Shown here: positions 7,377-12,655 of the stretch, in pieces
Layout of the letters: the number at the start of each line of letters is the position of its first letter
How positions within the stretch are numbered: the first letter of the stretch is position 1
Source: Phycisphaeraceae bacterium
GTDB lineage: Bacteria; Planctomycetota; Phycisphaerae; Phycisphaerales; Zrk34
Reading direction: 5' to 3'
Length of the DNA: 12,655 nucleotides
Assembly: GCA_028281485.1 (NCBI GenBank)
Contig: JANQJT010000053.1
Coordinates: 1 to 12,655 of the forward strand
Notes under the pieces: generated by a model
Seen by the model: only the letters and a program-made list of their open reading frames with translations
Told to the model about the DNA's origin: nothing
Databases searched by the model: none
Made by a program: the position numbers and the translations under genes

Positions 7377-7403
7377 ACTTGTACTTTCAACAAATGTACA
7401 AGT
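7377..7403. repeat. inverted repeat between convergent genes
   Basis: ACTTGTAC (7377-7384) and GTACAAGT (7396-7403) form a perfect 8-base stem around an 11-base loop, in the 63-base gap between the coiled-coil gene and the glycosidase-like gene. No T-tract follows on either strand, so it is not a classical intrinsic terminator. It may still end transcription from both sides, stabilise 3' ends or bind a protein. It lies at the right edge of the AT-rich stretch. Confidence 0.45.
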
Positions 7404-7420
7404 TCCAATAGCGGCATAAT

Positions 7421-9622
7421 TCAATCATCGTCTTCGCCGCCGAGGACATCGACCTTTTCGATCTCGCCCTCGATGAAGACGCGGCCGTCGCCGTCGACGA
7501 CGCAGATGGGGATGCGGCCGGCCTTCCAGTCGGCCAGCGGCAGCAGCGGCCAGCGGCTGAAGCGGTAATGATCGGGGTCGACGGTGATCGCGCCACGCTC
7601 GCCCGACAGGCGATCGATGGTGATGCGCGGCCCGGCGAGGAAGAAGCCGAACGCCACGGCCCCGCGCGAATAGAAGCAGGACTCGTTGGTGATGTAGGAC
7701 TCGATGTAACCCAGCGAGCTGTCGTGCGTGTTGGCGGCGACCATCATGTCCCAGTAGCGCGCGTCGTGCGGCGGGACCACGGCCTTGAGGTATCGGCCGG
7801 TCGTGTCACGCCACATGTTCTGGCTGATGCGCAGGTTGAGCGTGTCGCTGGAGGTGTGGGCGCAGCCGTAGGGCGTTTGCGTTTCGCGGAGGCTGTTGGT
7901 CACGTCGTCCTGGATGCGCTTGGTGTCGAACGGCAGGTCGCGGGCGACCATCACCGGCAGCAGCCAGCCGTTGGCGGTGTAGATCGAGTAGTCGTCCCAG
8001 CCCTCCAGGTCGCCGCTGGGCAGGGCCTTGCCGGTCCACACGTCGACCAGGCCGGTCGCGTCCTTGTCGATGCAGACCGCGTAGTGATCGCCGAGCCAGG
8101 CCTCGGCCTCGATCTGCGGCACGGCCAGTCGCACCACGTCGCGACAGCGCGTGGCGATGTCTTCACGCTCGGCCAGGCCCATCAGGTCGCCGGCGGCCTG
8201 CAGCGCCGCCACGCGCTTGATCGCCAGGTACGTCTGCTTGCGCGAGTACTGCACGGCGGGCGACGCGTCGTCGACGGTGTTGGCCACGCCCTCGGACGGG
8301 AATCCCGAGCCGTCGCGGTCGGTCCAGATCAGGTAGAGCGCGAGCTTCTCGACGAAGTCGGCGTAGTGCTTGACGGCGTCGAGGTCGCCGGTCCATCGCG
8401 CGTAAGCCTGCAACAACAGCAGGAAGTCGCTGTTTTCTTCGACGGGCATGGCGTGGGGGTAGCGCTGGCCGTTGGCGACCAGACCGCGCCCCATGTCGTG
8501 GCTGAGGATCAACCCGTCGGACGGCGGGTGGTAGTTGCCGTAGTAGACCCACTGATCGATGAGCATGCGCAGCAGGTCGGGCCAGATCGACAGGTACAGC
8601 AGCGCGATGTTGTAATCGACATCGACGGCGGAGTGGTGCATGTAGCTGCCGTCCCAGTTGCTGAACCACTGGCCGTTCTCTTCGGTGTCGCACCAGAACG
8701 AGTCTGCGAGGAACGTCTGAAAACCCAGGGCGAGCAGGTGGCGGCGGGCACGCACGAGCGGGGCCTGCTCGAGCAGGCGCTCGAAGCGGCGCGAGTGGGC
8801 CAGGTTGTCGTCGCGTTTTTCGATGGCGTAGTTGAGGACGGCGTCGATGTCTTCAAAGTACTGCAGGTAGCGCAGGCGCGCGGGGCTGCGGCGCACCTCG
8901 AGGATCGGATCGGCGCAGTGAGCGCCCCAGACCAGGCGCCACTTCGTGCCAGAGCCCTCGGCTTCGACGGGCAGTTCGAGCGTGAGCCCCGTGCCCGTGT
9001 CCGTGTTCATGGGTTGCGCGCCTTCGGTGATCGACACGATACGTTCGTTGACGTGCGCCACCTTGCCGTCGAGGCCGTCGGTCTCGTAGACCGCGGCCTG
9101 CATCGGCCGAGCGGACCGCTCGTAACGCGGCACCAGCGGCACGTCGTACGACAGATCGATCTGTCCGTCTCCGGCGGTGATCTGTGTGTCGGGCCGGTTG
9201 AGTCGAACGAAGACCTTGACCTTCTCCATCTCGGTCTGGCCGGTCCACATCCAGCGGACCTTGCGCGCCCAGGTCACGCGCATCTCCATGTAGAACGCGG
9301 GGCAGAGGCAGAGCTGTTCGTCTTGCGGGTAGAACGGGGAGTGGATGTTCAGCTCGAACTTGATGCCGATCTTCTCGTCGAAGCCGCGGAAGGTGATGGA
9401 GTTGATGCGTTCGAATTGTTCGCAGTTGAAAAGCAGCTCGCCGTGCTGGGTGAACGGCAGGACGCGCTCCGTGCCATCGGGTTCGATGAGACCCACGGCC
9501 AGGTCGAGCGGGCGATCGAGGAAGCGGCCGAGTGCCGAGTGCTGCACGCGGCGATAGTAAGGCTCAAACAGCAACCCGAATCGGCTGCCTAATCGTGCCA
9601 CCGGCCAGCTCATCAGCTGCAT
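7421..9622 (-). CDS. (alpha/alpha)6-barrel glycosidase-like protein (GH52 / GtaA-DUF4965 relative)
   Basis: This 733-residue protein appears to have an N-terminal beta-sandwich (to about 250) followed by a helical barrel (about 270-680) and an acidic tail. Several motifs match my recollection of GH52 beta-xylosidases and GtaA-type (DUF4965) glutaminase proteins: YMHHSAVDVDYN (about 326-337), LILSHDMG (about 370), AMPVEENSDFLLLLQAYA (about 390), NTVDDASPAVQYSRKQTYLA (about 447) and SQNMWRDTTGRYL (about 600). The Asp in NTVDD aligns by eye with the GH52 TYDSLD segment that carries the acid/base residue. There is no signal peptide, so it is probably cytoplasmic, as known GH52 enzymes are, and would act on imported oligosaccharides. 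The substrate cannot be read from the sequence. The ATG at 9622 is chosen because AAGGGA lies 6 bases upstream. No transporter or sugar-pathway gene adjoins it. Confidence 0.6.
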   Translation of the reverse strand: MQLMSWPVARLGSRFGLLFEPYYRRVQHSALGRFLDRPLDLAVGLIEPDGTERVLPFTQHGELLFNCEQFERINSITFRGFDEKIGIKFELNIHSPFYPQDEQLCLCPAFYMEMRVTWARKVRWMWTGQTEMEKVKVFVRLNRPDTQITAGDGQIDLSYDVPLVPRYERSARPMQAAVYETDGLDGKVAHVNERIVSITEGAQPMNTDTGTGLTLELPVEAEGSGTKWRLVWGAHCADPILEVRRSPARLRYLQYFEDIDAVLNYAIEKRDDNLAHSRRFERLLEQAPLVRARRHLLALGFQTFLADSFWCDTEENGQWFSNWDGSYMHHSAVDVDYNIALLYLSIWPDLLRMLIDQWVYYGNYHPPSDGLILSHDMGRGLVANGQRYPHAMPVEENSDFLLLLQAYARWTGDLDAVKHYADFVEKLALYLIWTDRDGSGFPSEGVANTVDDASPAVQYSRKQTYLAIKRVAALQAAGDLMGLAEREDIATRCRDVVRLAVPQIEAEAWLGDHYAVCIDKDATGLVDVWTGKALPSGDLEGWDDYSIYTANGWLLPVMVARDLPFDTKRIQDDVTNSLRETQTPYGCAHTSSDTLNLRISQNMWRDTTGRYLKAVVPPHDARYWDMMVAANTHDSSLGYIESYITNESCFYSRGAVAFGFFLAGPRITIDRLSGERGAITVDPDHYRFSRWPLLPLADWKAGRIPICVVDGDGRVFIEGEIEKVDVLGGEDDD

Positions 9623-9654
9623 ACATCATCCCTTCACAACGATCGCGAAACCGC

Positions 9655-9660
9655 ATTGTG
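9655..9660 (-). promoter_or_regulatory. -10 box (CACAAT) for the glycosidase-like gene
   Basis: On the minus strand this reads CACAATGCGG, 33 bases before the ATG at 9622. CTGGAC lies 18 bases upstream (complement of 9679-9684) as a possible -35. It sits downstream of the fusA terminator, so the gene should be transcribed independently of fusA. Confidence 0.45.
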
Positions 9661-9737
9661 AGCCACGCGGGGCGTTTCGTCCAGAGGCAATTGCGAAAAA
9701 CGACGGCCCGACAGACCGGCTCGAACCGTCGCCCAAG

Positions 9738-9763
9738 AAAAAACCCCGACCGATCGGCCGGGG
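9738..9763 (-). terminator. Rho-independent terminator of fusA
   Basis: Read on the minus strand, 9763-9744 is a near-perfect G+C-rich palindrome (CCCCGGCCGA / TCGGTCGGGG, with one G-T pair) followed directly by six T (9743-9738). The stem starts 26 bases after the fusA stop codon. The innermost bases must open to form the loop. Confidence 0.9.
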
Positions 9764-9789
9764 CTATGCGGGTCGAGACGAAGGCGGGC

Positions 9790-11898
9790 TTACACCGCGG
9801 CGAGCACTTCGCTGGCGACGTTGGACGGCACCGGGCGGTACTCGGCGGGCTCCATCGCGTAGGCGGCGCGGCCCTGGCTCATGCCACGCAGCGAGTTGAC
9901 GTAGCCGAACATCTCGCTGAGCGGGGCCTCGGCGGTGACGATGACCGCGTTGCCGCGCTGCTCCTGATCGACGACCAGGCCGCGACGGGAGGCGATGTCG
10001 CCGGTGACGTTGCCGAGGAACTCGTCGGGCGTGGTGACCACGACCTTCATGATCGGTTCGAGCAGGACGGGCTTGGCCTGCTTGCAGGCCTCCTTGAAGG
10101 CCATCGAACCGCACATCTCGAACGCGGCCTGCGAGCTGTCGACCTCGTGGTACGAGCCGTCCAGCAGCGTGACCTTCACACCCTGCAGCGGGTAGTCGGC
10201 CAGCACGCCGCTCTTGGCGGCCGAACGCGCGCCGGATTCGACCGACGGGATGTATTCCTTAGGCACCGAGCCGCCGACGATCTTCGATTCGAAGGCGATC
10301 ATGTCGGTGAACTTCAGCTCGTCTTCATTGGCCTGGGCCTCGGTGTAAGGCTCGACGGAGATGGTCACGTCGGCGAACTGGCCGCGACCACCGGTCTGCT
10401 TCTTGTACACGTTCTTGAGCTCGGCGGTGCCCTGAATGGATTCGCGGTAAGCCACGCGGGGTTTGCCGGCGTGGACGGGGATCTTCATGTCGCGGGAGAT
10501 CTTGGTCTGGATGATCTCCAGGTGCAGCTCGCCCATGCCGCGCATCACGGTCTCACCGGTCTCTTCGTCGTAGGTGAAACGGAAGGACGGGTCTTCGCGG
10601 TTGATGGTGGACAGGGCGTTGGCCAGCTTGTCGCGGTCGCCGGCGGACTGCGGCTCGATCGACATCGAGATCACCGGCTCGGGGAACTCCATGCGCTCCA
10701 GCACGATCGGGTCGTCGGAGTCGCAGAGGGTGTCACCGGTGACCGAGTTCTTCAGGCCGATCAGGGCGACGATCTCACCGGCGGAGACCTCTTCGCGGGC
10801 GATGCGTTCCTTGGCGTGCATCTCGTAGATGCGGGAGATGTTTTCCTTCTTGCCGTTGTTGGAGTTCAGCAGGCGCGAGCCCTTGGCAAGCTTGCCGGAG
10901 TAGATGCGGCAGTAGGTCAGGTCGCCGTGCGAGTCGCTGACGACCTTGAAGACCAGCGCGCTCAAGGGGGCGTCGGCGCTGTGGGGGCGTGTGAGGGTCT
11001 TGTCGTTGTCCTTGGGATCGGTGCCCTCGACGTCGGGGACCTCGGTGGGGTTAGGCAGGTAGTCGATGACGCCGTCGAGCAGGCGCTGCACGCCGATGTA
11101 CTTCAGGGCCGAGCCGGTGAACACGGGGTAGCAATCGCCGGCCAGCGTGCCCTTACGCAACGCGGCGCGGATCTCGTCGGCGGTGATCGAACTCTCGTCC
11201 TCGATGTACTTCTCCATCAAGGCTTCGTCGAGCTCGGAGGCCTTCTCCACGAGGTTGTGGTGCCACAGCTGGGCGGTTTCCTTCAGGTCTTCGGGGATGT
11301 CGGCGATCTCGAACTTCGAGCCGAGTTCCGAGGCGTCGAAGATGTAGGCCCGCATCTCCAGCAGGTCGATGATGCCGGTGAACTCGTTGCCGTGGCCGAT
11401 GGGGTACTGCACGGCGATGGCGTTGGCGCCGAGGCGCTCGCCGAGCGTGCCGAAGGAGAAGTCGAAGTCGGCGCCGAGCTTGTCCATCTTGTTGATGAAG
11501 CAGATGCGCGGCACGTTGTACTTGTCGGCCTGACGCCAGACGGTCTCGGACTGCGCCTCGACGCCCTCCTTGCCGTCGAACACGGCGACCGCACCGTCGA
11601 GCACACGCATCGAACGCTCCACCTCGATGGTGAAGTCGACGTGGCCGGGCGTGTCGATGAGGTTCATCTTGTAGGACTGATCGCTGCGTTCCCACTCGCA
11701 GGTGGTCGCGGCGGACTGGATGGTGATGCCGCGGTTCTGCTCGTCCTCGAGGAAGTCCATGGTGGCCGTGCCCTCGTGCACCTCACCCATCTTGTAGATC
11801 TTGCCGGTGTAGTACAGGATGCGTTCGGTGACGGTGGTCTTGCCGGCGTCGATGTGAGCGGCGATACCAAAGTTACGGGTTGTGTTCAGGTCGGCCAT
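9790..11898 (-). CDS. fusA: Translation elongation factor G (EF-G)
   Basis: EF-G is the cytoplasmic GTPase that drives tRNA-mRNA translocation on the ribosome and helps recycle it. The protein has 702 residues, normal for the family. The G-domain motifs are all intact: P-loop AHIDAGKT (14-21), RGITI (56-60), DTPGH (82-86), NKMD (136-139) and GSALKY. Domain II to V signatures follow: GDLTYCRIYSGKL, RGMGELHLEI, GRGQFADVTI, and near the end LRGMSQGRAAYAMEP. The start ATG has AGGA 11 bases upstream. The gene stands alone: rpsL, rpsG and tuf, its usual str-operon partners, are not on either side. It has a long 5' gap and its own strong terminator. Confidence 0.97.
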   Translation of the reverse strand: MADLNTTRNFGIAAHIDAGKTTVTERILYYTGKIYKMGEVHEGTATMDFLEDEQNRGITIQSAATTCEWERSDQSYKMNLIDTPGHVDFTIEVERSMRVLDGAVAVFDGKEGVEAQSETVWRQADKYNVPRICFINKMDKLGADFDFSFGTLGERLGANAIAVQYPIGHGNEFTGIIDLLEMRAYIFDASELGSKFEIADIPEDLKETAQLWHHNLVEKASELDEALMEKYIEDESSITADEIRAALRKGTLAGDCYPVFTGSALKYIGVQRLLDGVIDYLPNPTEVPDVEGTDPKDNDKTLTRPHSADAPLSALVFKVVSDSHGDLTYCRIYSGKLAKGSRLLNSNNGKKENISRIYEMHAKERIAREEVSAGEIVALIGLKNSVTGDTLCDSDDPIVLERMEFPEPVISMSIEPQSAGDRDKLANALSTINREDPSFRFTYDEETGETVMRGMGELHLEIIQTKISRDMKIPVHAGKPRVAYRESIQGTAELKNVYKKQTGGRGQFADVTISVEPYTEAQANEDELKFTDMIAFESKIVGGSVPKEYIPSVESGARSAAKSGVLADYPLQGVKVTLLDGSYHEVDSSQAAFEMCGSMAFKEACKQAKPVLLEPIMKVVVTTPDEFLGNVTGDIASRRGLVVDQEQRGNAVIVTAEAPLSEMFGYVNSLRGMSQGRAAYAMEPAEYRPVPSNVASEVLAAV

Positions 11899-12042
11899 CT
11901 TCTTAGCATCCTCGTGCTGATGGGGGATCGGGTTCGATCGCGTCTCTCGCTGGCTGGCGGACCGACCCGACGGGGGATGGTCCTACAGCGTCTTGTCCGG
12001 TTTTCAGGTGGTAGGCTGGCCCCTGAGGGGGTTTCGGCCTGA

Positions 12043-12062
12043 CCGTCGGGCGAATCCGACGG
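12043..12062. repeat. hairpin-forming inverted repeat in the fusA leader
   Basis: CCGTCGG and CCGACGG are perfect 7-base complements around a 6-base loop. No T-tract follows on the minus strand, so this is an RNA stem or protein site rather than a terminator. Confidence 0.4.
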
Positions 12063-12197
12063 CGTTGGGGTCCGGCGGAACGCCCCTATCGTTCTGCGTC
12101 GCTGCGCATCGTCAACGGGGCTCCAGATGTAAAAACAGATGATTCTGTCGTGTCACCCGACTCAATAGCCGTATCGGCTCGGCAGGGGTGGGGTCTG

Positions 12198-12220
12198 AAA
12201 AAGACCGCCCTCCGAGCGGT
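12198..12220 (-). terminator. Intrinsic terminator after the FapA-like gene (or fusA leader attenuator)
   Basis: On the minus strand, ACCGC (12220-12216) pairs with GCGGT (12208-12204) around a 7-base loop. One C and then TTTTT (12202-12198) follow. It lies 50 bases after the FapA-like stop codon and probably ends that transcript. A second stem, GGTCT/AGACC (12206-12202 with 12196-12192), uses the same GGT and part of the T-tract, so the two cannot form together. Confidence 0.6.
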
Positions 12221-12231
12221 GAAGGTTCAAC

Positions 12232-12259
12232 AGAATACAACCCAAATGGTGTAAGTCAA
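12232..12259 (-). promoter_or_regulatory. promoter-like TTGACT-N16-TATTCT upstream of fusA
   Basis: On the minus strand TTGACT (12259-12254) is 16 bases from TATTCT (12237-12232), matching sigma-70-type boxes at 5/6 and 4/6 positions. The predicted start, about 12225, lies only a few bases before the terminator hairpin. Either the promoter is spurious, or the hairpin does not stop such a young transcript. Confidence 0.4.
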
Positions 12260-12270
12260 GTCATTTCGAG

Positions 12271-12655
12271 TTATCGCACCCCGTCCAGAACCAGGGCGCC
12301 GGTGCCCTCGTTGTAGCGGATTCGGCAGTGCTGACGGATGGTATCGCAGACCAGGTCCGCGTCGCCGATCCGCACCTCCACCATCGGCATCATCTTGCCG
12401 GTGATGTCCACCCGGCCGCCGGTCTGGCGGGCGCTGTCGGCGAGGACGAGGTCTCGATTGGAGCGGATCTCGCGGATCTTTACGTCGCTGACGAGTTGGA
12501 TCTGGCGCAGGTGGGTGTAGCTCTTGCGTTCCTGGGCCGTCAGGCTGGCCGGGTCGCCCACGGTGCGCAGCAGCTTGTCGGCCAGCTCACGGGCCTGGTC
12601 GCCGCGGATGTGGGTCTTGGCGATCTGTTCATCGAACTCACCCAGCTTCTCCATG
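12271..12655 (-). CDS. 3' part of a FapA/DUF342-like protein (runs off the window)
   Basis: Only the last roughly 128 residues are present; the gene continues beyond the right edge, so the Met near 12654 is probably internal. The visible part starts with a charged helical, coiled-coil-like stretch (EKLGEFDEQIAKTHIRGDQ through about residue 75). A beta-strand segment follows: SARQTGGRVDITGKMMPMVE, VRIGDADL and a short strand before the TAA. Coiled coil followed by a beta-helix-like end with an x-I-x-G-x-M-x-P-x-V-x-I-x-I-G pattern is the C-terminal architecture of DUF342/FapA polymerisation-domain proteins. These are cytoplasmic proteins often linked to flagella or surface functions. The family call rests on that pattern only. 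Confidence 0.55.
   Translation of the reverse strand, partial: MEKLGEFDEQIAKTHIRGDQARELADKLLRTVGDPASLTAQERKSYTHLRQIQLVSDVKIREIRSNRDLVLADSARQTGGRVDITGKMMPMVEVRIGDADLVCDTIRQHCRIRYNEGTGALVLDGVR

Larger units (their letters stand above)
11899..12270 (-). other. gene-free leader region upstream of fusA
   Basis: I see no credible gene in these 372 bases on either strand. On the minus strand they hold, in order, a TTGACT/TATTCT pair, a terminator-like hairpin, a small stem AGCCG/CGGCT (around 12165-12177), a 7-base perfect stem (CCGTCGG and CCGACGG, 12043-12049 and 12056-12062), a CCCCT/AGGGG dyad near 12021-12031, and the fusA ribosome-binding region. If transcription starts at about 12225 the fusA leader is over 300 bases and could fold extensively. 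I recognise no known riboswitch, r-protein site or small RNA. Confidence 0.5.

Noticed and set aside
7568..9592. 674-codon plus-strand open frame opposite the glycosidase-like gene
   Set aside because: Same mirror effect. The minus-strand reading shows recognisable barrel motifs and a ribosome-binding site; the plus-strand reading shows neither.
9532..12042. Very long plus-strand open frame (836 codons) opposite fusA and its leader
   Set aside because: It is antisense to a certain EF-G gene; G/C-biased third positions on one strand keep stops out of the matching frame on the other. Its translation is low-complexity (His, Val, Gly, Asp rich) and shows no family motif.
1..12655. tRNA or rRNA genes, CRISPR arrays, insertion sequences, toxin-antitoxin or phage genes
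   Set aside because: I looked for repeated spacers, cloverleaf arms with a CCA end, transposase motifs and terminal repeats on both strands and saw none that hold up.

Overview
The window is a G+C-rich bacterial chromosome segment. It holds housekeeping and accessory genes, most of them on the minus strand. GTG starts are common and third codon positions are strongly G/C-biased. The gene mix (FIST protein, DUF4230, DUF5329, a GspF-N-like membrane protein, EF-G outside a str operon) and composition would fit Planctomycetota, perhaps class Phycisphaerae. That placement is an inference; no rRNA or other decisive marker is present.

Layout. Bases 1-78 are the 3' end of a plus-strand gene. A FIST-domain sensory protein (242-1447, +) follows and converges tightly on a membrane-anchored DUF4230 protein (1459-2163, -). 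Upstream of that, on the same strand, lies mnmG (2217-4217, -), the tRNA wobble-uridine modification enzyme. Next is a membrane-anchored protein with a C-terminal DUF5329 domain (4399-5103, -). It is divergent from a catalytically intact Y-family DNA polymerase (5312-6538, +). A visibly AT-rich stretch (about 6540-7420) carries one gene, for a protein with a short GspF-N-like domain, one membrane segment and a long alanine-rich coiled coil (6698-7357, +). This looks like an acquired insert. The second half is all minus strand: a large (alpha/alpha)6-type glycosidase-like protein (7421-9622), fusA encoding EF-G (9790-11898) with a clear intrinsic terminator, a 372-base gene-free leader, and the 3' end of a FapA/DUF342-like gene (12271-12655).

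Regulation. Four minus-strand genes carry the same promoter-like element (consensus NANAATGC, -10 TATAAT/TACAAT/CACAAT) at nearly the same distance from their start codons. They therefore look like separately transcribed genes rather than one operon. The fusA leader has an intrinsic terminator hairpin, a competing hairpin over its T-tract, and a promoter-like pair just upstream. The polymerase promoter region has a TTGATA-N13-TATCAA inverted repeat.

No complete multi-gene defence, CRISPR, biosynthetic or mobile system is visible. The best candidates for something undescribed are the AT-rich coiled-coil gene, the N-terminal extension fused to DUF5329, and the glycosidase-like protein of uncertain substrate.
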